Below, piece by piece: positions 8,075 to 17,415 of a stretch of DNA of 64,000 bases. Source of the DNA: Acinetobacter rudis (GTDB lineage Bacteria; Pseudomonadota; Gammaproteobacteria; Pseudomonadales; Moraxellaceae); contig NZ_BBRX01000025.1 of assembly GCF_000829675.1 (NCBI RefSeq), positions 24,785 to 88,784 of the forward strand. The letters run 5' to 3'. The notes under the pieces are model-generated. The model saw only the letters and a list, made by a program, of their open reading frames with translations. It made no database searches and was not told the origin of the DNA. Position 1 is the stretch's first letter; each line of letters opens with the position of its first letter. A program made the position numbers and the translations under genes.

Positions 8075-9013
8075 CTAAGATTGAAAGTGATCCGCAAATA
8101 AACTGCTAAGTTTAGGGATAAAATGCGGTGGGAGGTCATGTCCCATTCCCTCAATTAACTCAAACTTAGCACCCGAAATTGCTTTAGCAATCGCTTTACC
8201 GTGGCTCGGTGGCAGTAAGCGGTCGCGAGAGCCGTGTACCACCAATGTGGCAGTACTGATTTTTTTGTTCAAATGTAATAAAGAACCAGTACATAATATT
8301 GCTAAAAACTGTTGAAGTATACCCGTTGGATAATAACTTCGTTGGTAAAGCTTACGCGAAGTTTGTAATGTATCAATTTGATTAATATATCCAGGCGACC
8401 CAATTGCCTGAAAAACCTTCAATGAGTGATTAATAATAGTATTTGCATCACGAGATTTGGGTTTGGCCAATAAACAACTTAATTGTTTAGGAAATGGGGG
8501 AGGTAACATACTTTGGTTGTTGCTACTGAATAATATTGCGAGCTTTCCTACCTTATCAGGATATTGCGCTGCAACGATTTGAGCAATCATTCCCCCCATT
8601 GAGGCACCGATCAAGTGTGGCTGTTTTAAACCAAGTTGATCGATCAATAACGCAACATCATTGGCCATGTCATATAAATTATAAGGCGCTCCTTGGTTTT
8701 TCAGACCAAGTGCAAAGCGGCCCATTTGTTGTAAACGAATGCGTGGTTTGTGAGTGGGTGATATTTTTGTAGAGAGTCCGATATCACGATTATCAAATCG
8801 AATAACACGAAAACCACGATCAATTAATAACTTACAAAAAAAATCTGGCCAAAATAATAACTGAGCACCCAATCCCATAATCAGAAGAATGGCGGGATCA
8901 TCTTCCTTACCACCCATTTCAACATGCAATTGTATTCCGTTACCTAAGTCAATTTTTGTTTCTTGCATAAAAGAAGCATAAGGTGACACATCAAAACGTA
9001 AAGCACTGTTCAT
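8075..9013 (-). CDS. estB: EstB, alpha/beta-hydrolase esterase
   Basis: 312-residue alpha/beta-hydrolase. The nucleophile elbow is GASMGG (Ser near residue 145), the oxyanion region is ILLIMGLGAQ, the acid is in VVHGSRDRLLP, and the catalytic His is in GMGHDLP near the C-terminus. There is no signal peptide, so it is cytosolic. The position between rubB and oxyR identifies it with the esterase EstB of Acinetobacter sp. ADP1. Its natural ester substrate and its link to alkane oxidation are not known from sequence. It follows rubB after 55 bases, consistent with an operon. Confidence 0.85.
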   Translation of the reverse strand: MNSALRFDVSPYASFMQETKIDLGNGIQLHVEMGGKEDDPAILLIMGLGAQLLFWPDFFCKLLIDRGFRVIRFDNRDIGLSTKISPTHKPRIRLQQMGRFALGLKNQGAPYNLYDMANDVALLIDQLGLKQPHLIGASMGGMIAQIVAAQYPDKVGKLAILFSSNNQSMLPPPFPKQLSCLLAKPKSRDANTIINHSLKVFQAIGSPGYINQIDTLQTSRKLYQRSYYPTGILQQFLAILCTGSLLHLNKKISTATLVVHGSRDRLLPPSHGKAIAKAISGAKFELIEGMGHDLPPHFIPKLSSLFADHFQS

Positions 9014-9068
9014 GGTATGAGTCCTTCAGTTAGGCATGTTGAGTTAGAACATGCCTTGGAATTGACAG

Positions 9069-10241
9069 TTAGAGTGCAGGTACAAGATCAGGCACTAACT
9101 TGGTTAACGCTAAACGTTGTTTTGCCGCAGTCGCACCTAATAATACAAAGGCCCTCAGTGTACCATGAGTATCGGTGGCTTTAGAGAGCATACCGTCGTC
9201 AAATTGTTCTGTTTGCCAGTCGAGTTCAACATTGAGTGGAGCAGGTAACACCGTTAAGGGTGCAGCAGGTGTTTTGACGGCTACAGGCATTGCTGGATAG
9301 TGAATTGCTGTGGCTTGGTTGTTGAGGGTTTTTGCCAAGGCACGTGCTTGTTGCATCAGTGGCATTACATAAGGAAGAACCAAATCAGCGACTTCTACAC
9401 AGTCACCTAAGGCATAGATATCAGCTTGACTGGTTTCTAGCATAGGATTGGTCACGATACCTCGATTACAATGGATCTGTGCATTTTCAGCCAATTGAGT
9501 ATTGGGTTTTAAGCCAATAGCTGAGAGGACTAGGTCAGCTTCAATATTTTGGCCATTTGAGAGACTCACTTTATAGCCATGATCTTGTTTATCAATTTGG
9601 TTTACAGTCGTTTCAAAGTGGAAACGGATACCTGCTTGCTCTAATTTTTCTTGAAATGCCTGTGCCACATGACTTGGCATTAAGCGACCTAAAGCATGTG
9701 CAGCGAGGTCAATAACAGTCACTTGATGGCCGGTATGTTGTAGATCATTGGCAAATTCACAGCCGATTAAACCAGCACCTAAAATCACGATATTTTTATT
9801 TTGACTTTGCTCAATTCGCTGACGAAACACTCGGTAATCAACCAGTGAGTTCACCGCAGGAACTTCATCTTGGCTAACACCAGAAAGTGCCAACCGAATT
9901 GGACTCGCACCGAGTGCCAGAATCAATTTTGAATAATGAAGACGTTCACTTTGGTCATTGGTTTCAATCTGGATCTGATGTGCTTCGGCATCAACCGCTG
10001 TGACTACGCTATGCGTTTTGATTTGCATATTTAGTTGTTGTTGCATTTTTTCAGCATCAGCCAATGCAATTTGATCGGGGTGTTTGTTAGCTGCTAGTGC
10101 ATTCGACAAGGTCGGTTTTGCATAGTTCGCTGCATCATCAGCACTGATCATGATGAGTTCTTGATCTGGATTAAGTTTACGAAATTCACGAGCTAGGGTG
10201 TAACCCGCCATACCAGAACCAATAATGATGATTGGATGCAT
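9069..10241 (-). CDS. rubB: RubB, rubredoxin-NAD(+) reductase
   Basis: FAD-dependent reductase that passes electrons from NADH to rubredoxin for the membrane alkane hydroxylase. 390 residues, the expected length. The N-terminal FAD fold is IIIGSGMAGYTLAREFRK, a second dinucleotide fold is ILGAGLIGCEFAND near residue 150, and a C-terminal FAD motif is IYALGDC. I start at ATG 10241, preceded by GGAG at a good distance. An in-frame TTG four codons upstream overlaps that ribosome-binding site and is rejected. It lies downstream of rubA, with a terminator-like hairpin in the 69-base gap. Confidence 0.93.
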   Translation of the reverse strand: MHPIIIIGSGMAGYTLAREFRKLNPDQELIMISADDAANYAKPTLSNALAANKHPDQIALADAEKMQQQLNMQIKTHSVVTAVDAEAHQIQIETNDQSERLHYSKLILALGASPIRLALSGVSQDEVPAVNSLVDYRVFRQRIEQSQNKNIVILGAGLIGCEFANDLQHTGHQVTVIDLAAHALGRLMPSHVAQAFQEKLEQAGIRFHFETTVNQIDKQDHGYKVSLSNGQNIEADLVLSAIGLKPNTQLAENAQIHCNRGIVTNPMLETSQADIYALGDCVEVADLVLPYVMPLMQQARALAKTLNNQATAIHYPAMPVAVKTPAAPLTVLPAPLNVELDWQTEQFDDGMLSKATDTHGTLRAFVLLGATAAKQRLALTKLVPDLVPAL

Positions 10242-10273
10242 GCTGTTCTCCAAGATGATTAAGCGAAATGTAC

Positions 10274-10302
10274 ATAAAAAAAGACCATGAAATCATGGTC
10301 TT
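10274..10302 (-). terminator. Intercistronic terminator-like hairpin between rubA and rubB
   Basis: AAGACCATG / CATGGTCTT stem with a four-base loop, followed on the minus strand by seven T residues. It lies 8 bases after the rubA stop and 33 bases before the rubB start, inside the operon. It should end a fraction of transcripts after rubA and so give more rubredoxin than reductase. Confidence 0.75.
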
Positions 10303-10310
10303 AGAGAGGA

Positions 10311-10475
10311 TCAGATTTCGATCATTTCAAAATCTACTTTAGAAACACCACAGTCTGGGCAAGTCCAGTCATCTGGGATATCTTCCCATTTTGTTCCGGC
10401 TGTAATACCGTCTGCAGGCCAACCTTCAGCTTCATCATAGATCCATCCACAAACGATGCACTGATACTTTTTCAT
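10311..10475 (-). CDS. rubA: RubA, rubredoxin
   Basis: 54-residue iron-sulfur-like electron carrier with one iron held by four cysteines: CIVCG near residue 6 and CPDCG near residue 39. The rubredoxin signatures [22 protein letters not shown] and C-terminal DFEMIEI are also present. It takes electrons from RubB and feeds the alkane monooxygenase. It is too short for many gene finders. The ATG has an AGG-like site upstream (GGAGAAAT). It is the first gene of the rubA-rubB-estB-oxyR unit. The hydroxylase gene itself is not in this window. Confidence 0.95.
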   Translation of the reverse strand: MKKYQCIVCGWIYDEAEGWPADGITAGTKWEDIPDDWTCPDCGVSKVDFEMIEI

Positions 10476-10743
10476 CTATTTCTCCAAAACCTAAAGAGGA
10501 TCATTATTCCTCGTCGGATATATACCTTTTACCGCATGATATTGCTATGACGTGTTGATGTACATACGCAATGAAATTGTTACGCAGTTCTTATACAAAT
10601 GTAAAGAAAAACTGGAGTTTACCCGCTGACATTAAAATCTGAATGGCTGAATAGGTCAAAATGTGTGTTTGTTGGGCTAATTATTGCAATAACTTAACAG
10701 CAAACATAGTTTAAACACTTTGAATTCATAAGTATTTTAAAGA

Positions 10744-11496
10744 TTATTTGAAATTATTTTCATATTTAGCAATCTCAGGGCATTTAAATGTAAATGGCTG
10801 TTTAACCGTGAAACTTGTGGGTTGTCCATTGTGATTGTAAGGATAGAAGCGTGCAGATTTTAGATCGTAATCAAAAGCCTTTAAAAATGCTGTATCTGAA
10901 ATCGGGGTAAGTATTTTGTATTGCTGAGGTTGACCAGATTGTGAAACTTGCAAGAGTATTTGCAGGGTAAATTGGTTTGATGGTTCAAGTTTTATTTGTT
11001 GTGACTGTTGCGCTTCAGCTTCAAATTTACAAATCTGATGAATGTAGATTTGACTGCGGGTAAATCGAGGTGCTCGGGTATAGGCTGGGCCATCAACAAA
11101 TTTAATCTCCAAACTAAACGCATCTTGATCAGTTAATTCACGTATTTTTTTGGGGTCTTCTTCATGCATCTTTTTCGAGTTATATGTTGATTGTAATGTT
11201 ATGAAATCCGTTGCCTTAGCCATTTCTAAGGCACGCTGGTTAAGCTGTATAAGTTCTGGATGGGGATTGAGTAATTTTGCACTGACTGTTTTTGAATCAG
11301 GATGAGCATGAAGTATAAACTTCCAAATATAACCTTCAGTTTTGATATTTGTAGATTCAGCTGGGCTATATATTTTGAACAATTGTGCTGTGGTGGGTAC
11401 GCTTTGCGCATAAGTATGGCTGATAAATAAACTTGTAACGCCAGTAAGAAGCATTTTTTTAGTACTTTCAATATAGAATTTTCTGATTTTAATCAT
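10744..11496 (-). CDS. Secreted protein with TonB-C-like terminal domain
   Basis: 250 residues. The N-terminus has a signal peptide (KKMLLTGVTSLFISHTYAQS, cleavage near residue 31). An inner Met about 14 codons in would give a tidier signal and is a possible true start. The last 80 residues (FTLQILLQVSQSGQPQQYK, then LKSARFYPYNHNGQPTSF) follow the pattern of the TonB C-terminal domain: beta strand, glycine turn, helix, then an RF-P-NG-P strand. There is no N-terminal membrane anchor or proline-rich linker as in true TonB, so it is probably a periplasmic relative of unknown role. It stands alone between rubA and lysS, divergent from lysS. Confidence 0.6.
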   Translation of the reverse strand: MIKIRKFYIESTKKMLLTGVTSLFISHTYAQSVPTTAQLFKIYSPAESTNIKTEGYIWKFILHAHPDSKTVSAKLLNPHPELIQLNQRALEMAKATDFITLQSTYNSKKMHEEDPKKIRELTDQDAFSLEIKFVDGPAYTRAPRFTRSQIYIHQICKFEAEAQQSQQIKLEPSNQFTLQILLQVSQSGQPQQYKILTPISDTAFLKAFDYDLKSARFYPYNHNGQPTSFTVKQPFTFKCPEIAKYENNFK

Positions 11497-11590
11497 GTGG
11501 TTGTGGTGATAAAAACGCTAAAGTTGTACGCATTATCAAGTAAACCTGCTATGCTACGCAACTTACTTTTTTTATCTTATCGAGGCAGAC

Positions 11591-13120
11591 ATGACGCAAC
11601 AAAACGTTCAATCGACTTCTGAACCCACTATTTCCGAAAACGATTTAATCGCACAGCGTCATGCCAAGCTTAAACAGATCCAAGATAGTGCTGCCGAGAA
11701 GGGTGTAAGCCCTTGGCCAAACACGTTTAAACGTAAAGATTATGCGCAAGATCTACAAGATCAATTCGCTGATCAAGATAAAGCACAAATTGAAGCTGCT
11801 GAGCATGTTCATGTTGCAGTTGCTGGTCGTGTGATGCTCAACCGTGGTTCATTTATCGTGATCCAAGATATGACGGGTCGTATTCAACTTTATGTTGACC
11901 GTAAAGCATTGGACCCAGAGGTGTTGGCGACAATTAAAGGTTTAGACCTTGGTGATATTATCGCGGTTCAAGGTTATATCGGACGTTCAGGTAAAGGTGA
12001 TCTTTACGTACATATTGAAGATTTTGAGTTATTAACTAAATCTTTACGTCCATTACCAGATAAGTTTCATGGTCTTAACGATACTGAAGTTAAATATCGC
12101 AAACGTTATTTAGACTTAATCGTAAACGAAGAGTCACGTAAAACTTTTGAAATCCGTGCCAAAGTGGTTTCTGGTATTCGTGAATTTTTGACCAAAGAAC
12201 GCTTCATGGAAGTTGAAACTCCAATGATGCATGTGATTCCAGGTGGTGCTTCTGCGCGTCCATTTGAAACACATCACAATGCTTTGGACATGCCACTTTA
12301 TTTACGTATTGCGCCTGAGCTGTATTTGAAGCGTTTAGTGGTTGGTGGTTTTGAGCGTGTGTTTGAGATTAACCGTAACTTCCGTAACGAAGGTGTTTCT
12401 ACTCGTCACAATCCAGAATTCACCATGATTGAATTCTACCAAGCTTATGCAGATTATAAAGATCTGATGGCTTTAACAGAGAATATGCTAGAGAAACTGG
12501 CTGTTGATATCTTGGGAAGTACTGATGTGCCATACCAAGGTGAAGTATTTAGTTTCAAAGGTCCATTTAAGAAAATTTCGATGTTTGATGCGATCTTGGA
12601 ACATAACCCAAGTTTAACAGCAGAAAATGTAGCGGATCGTGAGTTTTTAGCTAAGTTTGCCAAAGAAGAACTCAAGCAAGAAGTTAAGCCTGGTTTTGGT
12701 TTAGGTAAGCTACAAACAATCGTGTTTGAAGAAACAGTTGAAACTGAGCTACGTCAACCAACATTTATTACTGAATACCCTGCAGAAACATCACCTCTTG
12801 CACGTCGTAACGATCATAATCCACATATTACTGACCGTTTCGAGTTCTTTATTGGTGGTCGTGAACTTGCAAATGGCTTCTCTGAGTTAAATGATCCAAT
12901 TGATCAAGCAGAACGTTTCCAAGCACAAGTTGCTGAAAAAGACGCAGGAGATGATGAAGCAATGCATTACGATGCAGACTTCATTGAAGCGCTTGAGTAT
13001 GGTTTACCACCAGCTGCGGGTCAGGGTATTGGTATTGACCGTTTAGTGATGTTATTTGCTGATGCAGCAAGTATCCGTGACGTGATCTTATTCCCGCATA
13101 TGCGCCGTAAAGATGTTTAA
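11591..13120 (+). CDS. lysS: Lysyl-tRNA synthetase, class II
   Basis: Cytosolic homodimeric enzyme that charges tRNA-Lys. 509 residues. An N-terminal OB-fold anticodon-binding domain covers about residues 60-170 ([17 protein letters not shown]). The class II core has motif 2 with [14 protein letters not shown] near residue 262 and motif 3 [11 protein letters not shown] near the C-terminus. The start is ATG with GAGG shortly upstream. It is monocistronic, with its own terminator. Confidence 0.97.
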   Translation: MTQQNVQSTSEPTISENDLIAQRHAKLKQIQDSAAEKGVSPWPNTFKRKDYAQDLQDQFADQDKAQIEAAEHVHVAVAGRVMLNRGSFIVIQDMTGRIQLYVDRKALDPEVLATIKGLDLGDIIAVQGYIGRSGKGDLYVHIEDFELLTKSLRPLPDKFHGLNDTEVKYRKRYLDLIVNEESRKTFEIRAKVVSGIREFLTKERFMEVETPMMHVIPGGASARPFETHHNALDMPLYLRIAPELYLKRLVVGGFERVFEINRNFRNEGVSTRHNPEFTMIEFYQAYADYKDLMALTENMLEKLAVDILGSTDVPYQGEVFSFKGPFKKISMFDAILEHNPSLTAENVADREFLAKFAKEELKQEVKPGFGLGKLQTIVFEETVETELRQPTFITEYPAETSPLARRNDHNPHITDRFEFFIGGRELANGFSELNDPIDQAERFQAQVAEKDAGDDEAMHYDADFIEALEYGLPPAAGQGIGIDRLVMLFADAASIRDVILFPHMRRKDV

Positions 13121-13142
13121 TTAACACCTATAAAATTTACAC

Positions 13143-13174
13143 AAAAAAGCTGCTCAATTGAGCAGCTTTTTTTT
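13143..13174. terminator. Bidirectional terminator between lysS and the MFS gene
   Basis: AAAAAAGCTGCTCAATTGAGCAGCTTTTTTTT, a near-perfect palindrome with A and T tracts on both sides. Confidence 0.9.
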
Positions 13175-13206
13175 ACATTTAACCAATAATACTGAATAGG
13201 GGCATT

Positions 13207-14379
13207 TTAGCTTTCAAATACAGCATTTGAACGCTGCGTAGTTTTCGCCTGATAGTAAACTAAGACTAATCCAAAGGCTGCGAGAATAGCACCAACGATT
13301 GAAATTTCAGCATAGCCCATTCCAACACTTAAAACGGCACTCCCAGCGGCTGCTCCCAATGCATTCCCAAGATTAAATGCACCGATGTTGACTGATGCAG
13401 CAAGTCCAGGTGCTTCATGAGCAACAGACATAACACATATTTGGATAGGAGGAACAATTGCGAAAGCGGCAACTCCCCAAACAAATAGAGCGATACTCGC
13501 GCCGACAGTAGTTGTAGCAAGGATTGGGAAGACTAGCATCACCACGATTAACAAGATGAGAAAACCGATGAGAGTCTTATATAAAGATCGATCAGCAAGC
13601 TTTCCACCTAAATGATTTCCCACTGAAAAACCAATACCGATAATGATCAGCATCGATGTAATAAACATTGGCGTGGCATGGGTGAGATTTTGTAGGCTAG
13701 GCGCAATATACGTATAAAGGCTGAACATCGCACCTGCACTAAAGACTGTTGTCAGCAGGGCCGTTAGCACTGCTGGCCGGATCAGTACTTTAAGCTCAGC
13801 TTTAACATCTGGACGTTGGCCAACTAAATCTGCTGGAATAGCCTTGTAGAGCGCAGACATGGTTATTACACCAAGTAATACAATTGCCATGAAGGATGTA
13901 CGCCAACCGATATTTTGACCGACCCATGTCGCAAGCGGTACACCACCAATGTTAGCCAGAGTCAGGCCCATAAACATCGCAGCCACAGCACTGGTTTGTT
14001 GTTCTTTCGGTACGACACTGGTTGCAACGACAGAGCCAATCCCAAAGAATGCTCCATGATTGAGGCTCGTGATAATACGCGCGCCCATCAGTCCCCAATA
14101 ACTAGGGGCTATTGCAGCAAGTAAGTTACCAATGGTAAATATTGCCATGAGTATGACCAGTGTTTTTCGTCGTGGCAAATGTCCAAACAAAAGGGTCATA
14201 AACGGTGCAGCTAACATCACTCCCAGTGCATAAGCACTGATTAGCATACCTGCAGTAGCAATAGATATATTTAAGCTCTCAGCAATTTCTGGGAGAAAAC
14301 CCATTGGAGAAAACTCAGTTGTTCCGATAGCAAAAGCACCTACTGCCAATGCGAGTAATGGTAAATTGATTTTGTTCAT
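13207..14379 (-). CDS. MFS transporter (DHA1 drug/sugar efflux type)
   Basis: 390-residue major facilitator of the 12-segment type, inner membrane. The N-terminus (LPLLALAVGAFAIGTTEF) and loop 2-3 signature (GHLPRRKTLV) place it near the YdhP/AraJ/chloramphenicol-efflux proteins. It is 14 bases downstream of the aldo-keto reductase gene on the same strand, so the two are very likely cotranscribed. Substrate is unknown. The company of a reductase suggests export of a carbonyl compound or its alcohol, which is only inference. Confidence 0.8.
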   Translation of the reverse strand: MNKINLPLLALAVGAFAIGTTEFSPMGFLPEIAESLNISIATAGMLISAYALGVMLAAPFMTLLFGHLPRRKTLVILMAIFTIGNLLAAIAPSYWGLMGARIITSLNHGAFFGIGSVVATSVVPKEQQTSAVAAMFMGLTLANIGGVPLATWVGQNIGWRTSFMAIVLLGVITMSALYKAIPADLVGQRPDVKAELKVLIRPAVLTALLTTVFSAGAMFSLYTYIAPSLQNLTHATPMFITSMLIIIGIGFSVGNHLGGKLADRSLYKTLIGFLILLIVVMLVFPILATTTVGASIALFVWGVAAFAIVPPIQICVMSVAHEAPGLAASVNIGAFNLGNALGAAAGSAVLSVGMGYAEISIVGAILAAFGLVLVYYQAKTTQRSNAVFES

Positions 14380-14393
14380 TCAGGTAGTTGACC

Positions 14394-15206
14394 TTATTTA
14401 TCCCAAACTGGTGCAAGTTCCGCAGGGTCAACCTCACGACCTTGGCGCTCTAGTGCTGCTATAAGCTGCATTTCCTCTGCACTTAGTTGAATTTGCTGCG
14501 CTTGTAAATTCTGCAATAAATGGGCTGCTTGAGTTGAGGAGGGAATTACGCTATAGCCGAGCTGTAGTGCCCAAGCCAAGGCAATTTGTGCACTATTGGC
14601 TTGGTGTTGCTGTGCAATTTGCTGTAGTACGGGATCATGTAACACTTTGCCATAGGCTAAGGTCATATAAGAGGTTACATCAATATTTTGCTGATTTAAA
14701 AAATCAACCAGTTTTTGATTTTGTAAATAAGGGCTAAGTTCGATTTGATTGGTGGCAATGTGTTCACGCCCAATCGCATCAATTGCCTGTTGGGTTAAAT
14801 CAATATTAAAGTTTGAAATCCCAATATGGCGCGTTAAACCTAATTGTTTAGCTTCTAATAAGTTTTTCATCATTTCTTCAACGCTGATACCAAGCTGAGG
14901 TGCTGGCCAGTGAATTAAAGTTAAATCCACTGCATCTGTGCGTAATTTTTGTAGGCTCTGTTTTAAGCTGGGAATTAGTTGATCAGCAGTGTAGTGTGTA
15001 GTCCAAATTTTGGTGGTTAAAAAGATATCATTGCGATTGACCTGACTTTCAGTGATTGCTTGACCGACTTCTGCTTCATTGCCATAGATTTGTGCGGTAT
15101 CAATCGCACGATAGCCTAAGTCTAAGGCTGTTTTGATTGAATCAATAAGGATCTGGTCTGAAAGGCGAAAGGTACCTAAACCAAATTGAGGAACAATACG
15201 AGACAT
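14394..15206 (-). CDS. dkgB: Aldo-keto reductase (DkgB-like)
   Basis: 270-residue NADPH-dependent aldo-keto reductase with a TIM-barrel fold. Catalytic tetrad: Asp in [12 protein letters not shown], Tyr in the same block, Lys in FLTTKIW, His in TLIHWPAP. Closest in character to 2,5-diketo-D-gluconate/methylglyoxal reductase DkgB (E. coli yafB). As in E. coli, where the LysR gene yafC is divergent from dkgB, a LysR gene lies directly upstream on the other strand. It is the first gene of a two-gene unit with the MFS transporter. Confidence 0.85.
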   Translation of the reverse strand: MSRIVPQFGLGTFRLSDQILIDSIKTALDLGYRAIDTAQIYGNEAEVGQAITESQVNRNDIFLTTKIWTTHYTADQLIPSLKQSLQKLRTDAVDLTLIHWPAPQLGISVEEMMKNLLEAKQLGLTRHIGISNFNIDLTQQAIDAIGREHIATNQIELSPYLQNQKLVDFLNQQNIDVTSYMTLAYGKVLHDPVLQQIAQQHQANSAQIALAWALQLGYSVIPSSTQAAHLLQNLQAQQIQLSAEEMQLIAALERQGREVDPAELAPVWDK

Positions 15207-15313
15207 GTTGATTTACTCTATAATTTGAAATTAGTGCTATTTTCTAGTGATTTATCTTGCTAAAAAATAGGAGGATAAGCAAAATATTATTGATTTTAAG
15301 TCAACAATAGCTG

Positions 15314-16219
15314 ATGAAAGAGCCTGTAATGAAATCAAGTCTAGATGAATTAGTCGCGTTTATAAGTATTGTTGATAGTGGATCAATTGTCGCAGCAGCT
15401 GAGCAATTAGGATTAACCACCTCAGGGGTGAGTCGCTCTTTGCAACGTTTAGAAAGTAAGTTAAATGTGACCTTATTAGAGCGCACGACTCGAAAAATTA
15501 AACTGACCCAAGAAGGGCAATTGTTTTTACAACGCTCACGTAAGATTGTACATGATCTCAATGAAGCTGAGGATGCATTACTCAAGTCTGATCGGGATAC
15601 AGCGGGCTTGATTCGAGTTGACTCAGCAACACCCTTTGTATTGCATGTTATTGCACCCTTGCTGATCGAGTTTACCGCACTTTATCCTCATATTGAGATT
15701 GAGCTAAATAGTCATGATCAAGTTATTGATCTGTTAGAACATAAAACAGATGTGGCGATTCGATTTGGTGAGCTGAATGACTCAAGTTTACATGCCAAAT
15801 TACTCTGTACCAGTCGTTTATATATCGTTGCGAGTCCTGCATATCTACAGCAGTATGGCTATCCACAAAGTCCAGCAGAGATTTTAAAACATACACAAAT
15901 TGGATTTAGCAAAGTCCCTAAATTAAATGAATGGCCGTTGTATATAGCAGGTGAGCGTTTACAAAGTCAGGCCAAAATCAAAGCATCTAGTGGAGAGACT
16001 GTACGCCAATTGGTATTGCAAGGATTGGGGATCGCCTGTTTATCTGCCTTCTTAGTTGAGCAAGATATACAACAAAATCGAATGGTTGCTTTATTTGAAG
16101 AGCAATTAGAAATGAACGAGCAAAAGATTCATATTGTGTATTATCAGCAAGAACATGTCCCAAAACGGGTACGTTTATTTATTGAGTTTTTATCGGAAAG
16201 AATTGGTAATTTTATATAA
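15314..16219 (+). CDS. LysR-type regulator divergent from dkgB
   Basis: 301-residue LysR-type transcription factor. The N-terminal winged helix-turn-helix is LDELVAFISIVDSGSIVAAA, with EQLGLTTSGVSRSLQRLE as recognition region, followed by a type 2 periplasmic-binding sensor domain (YPHIEIELNSHDQVIDLLE). It is of the CrgA/YafC group. It shares a 107-base divergent promoter region with the dkgB-MFS pair, which it probably controls. Starts at 15314 and 15329 (MKSSLDEL) are both possible, and the second matches the family better. Confidence 0.85.
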   Translation: MKEPVMKSSLDELVAFISIVDSGSIVAAAEQLGLTTSGVSRSLQRLESKLNVTLLERTTRKIKLTQEGQLFLQRSRKIVHDLNEAEDALLKSDRDTAGLIRVDSATPFVLHVIAPLLIEFTALYPHIEIELNSHDQVIDLLEHKTDVAIRFGELNDSSLHAKLLCTSRLYIVASPAYLQQYGYPQSPAEILKHTQIGFSKVPKLNEWPLYIAGERLQSQAKIKASSGETVRQLVLQGLGIACLSAFLVEQDIQQNRMVALFEEQLEMNEQKIHIVYYQQEHVPKRVRLFIEFLSERIGNFI

Positions 16220-16372
16220 TTAACAATAAGTTATATCTATAGGTGTCGTGACATAAAGCAAGCACTGAACTACAGTTGTTTATCATAGATTGAACAGGTT
16301 TATATGTGCACATTTGAAATCGACAAAATGATCATATGACGAAAAGTAATATTTATATCTTAAAACAAGCAA

Positions 16373-16399
16373 TTGCCACTAAGACTAACTCTCTATAAT
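16373..16399 (+). promoter_or_regulatory. Candidate cysD promoter
   Basis: TTGCCA (16373-16378) and TATAAT (16394-16399), separated by a short 15-base spacer. A transcript from here would start near 16406, so the translation start lies downstream at 16454. No CysB site was identified. Confidence 0.45.
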
Positions 16400-16453
16400 G
16401 AAAACAAATTTTTATTATCTACGTTGCTTAGAGCGTATTGTTTGGTGCTGCCG

Positions 16454-17368
16454 ATGTCTATTGATCAGGAAAGATTTACTCACTTAAAACAGCTAGAAGC
16501 TGAGAGTATTCATATTATTCGCGAAGTTGCTGCAGAATTCGAAAACCCAGTGATGTTGTATTCGATTGGTAAAGATTCTGCGGTCATGCTTCATCTGGCA
16601 TTGAAAGCATTTTACCCAGCGAAGTTGCCATTTCCATTATTACATGTCGATACAGGATGGAAATTTAAAGAAATGATCGCATTTCGTGATCACATGGCAC
16701 AAACACATGGTTTTGATCTTATTGTTCATCAAAACAAAGAAGGCCGTGATGCAGGGATTAACCCTTTCGATCATGGTAGCTCTAAATATACCGATATTAT
16801 GAAAACTCAAGGCTTAAAACAGGCTTTGGATCAGTATGGTTTTGATGCTGCATTTGGTGGTGCTCGCCGTGACGAAGAAAAATCACGTGCTAAAGAACGT
16901 GTATATTCGTTCCGTGATGCTAAACATCGTTGGGACCCTAAAAACCAGCGTCCAGAACTATGGAATATTTATAACGGCAAAGTAAATCAAGGTGAGAGTA
17001 TTCGTGTTTTCCCACTCTCAAACTGGACTGAGTTAGATATCTGGCAGTACATTTATTTAGAGCAGATCCCGATTGTTCCACTTTATTTTGCTGCACCTCG
17101 TCCAGTGGTTGAACGTAATGGCACTTTAATCATGGTTGACGATGAACGTATGCGTTTAAAACCAAATGAAGTACCTGAGATGAAATCAGTGCGTTTTCGT
17201 ACATTGGGCTGTTATCCATTGACTGGTGCTGTACAGTCCGAAGCTGCAAATTTACCTGAAATTATTCAAGAAATGTTGTTAGCGACCAGTTCAGAGCGAC
17301 AAGGTCGCATGATTGATCACGATGAAGCAGGCTCGATGGAAAAGAAAAAACAGGAAGGTTATTTCTAA
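16454..17368 (+). CDS. cysD: CysD, sulfate adenylyltransferase small subunit
   Basis: 304-residue adenylating subunit of ATP sulfurylase, which makes adenosine 5'-phosphosulfate from sulfate and ATP as the first step of assimilatory sulfate reduction. The PP-loop is [14 protein letters not shown] near residue 40. [15 protein letters not shown] and the C-terminal [13 protein letters not shown] are also typical. I start at ATG 16454 (MSIDQERF). The frame is open for 27 more codons upstream, but that part overlaps the probable promoter and does not match the family. No strong ribosome-binding site precedes the ATG. cysN follows after 47 bases. Confidence 0.95.
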   Translation: MSIDQERFTHLKQLEAESIHIIREVAAEFENPVMLYSIGKDSAVMLHLALKAFYPAKLPFPLLHVDTGWKFKEMIAFRDHMAQTHGFDLIVHQNKEGRDAGINPFDHGSSKYTDIMKTQGLKQALDQYGFDAAFGGARRDEEKSRAKERVYSFRDAKHRWDPKNQRPELWNIYNGKVNQGESIRVFPLSNWTELDIWQYIYLEQIPIVPLYFAAPRPVVERNGTLIMVDDERMRLKPNEVPEMKSVRFRTLGCYPLTGAVQSEAANLPEIIQEMLLATSSERQGRMIDHDEAGSMEKKKQEGYF

Positions 17369-17415
17369 ACCACGCAGCTTTCATTTTCTATTTCAGTATT
17401 TTTGGAGTTTGAGCA

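Noticed and set aside
16373..16453. Upstream in-frame extension of cysD (27 codons)
   Set aside because: It overlaps a TTGCCA/TATAAT promoter, starts with TTG, and its residues do not match CysD N-termini.
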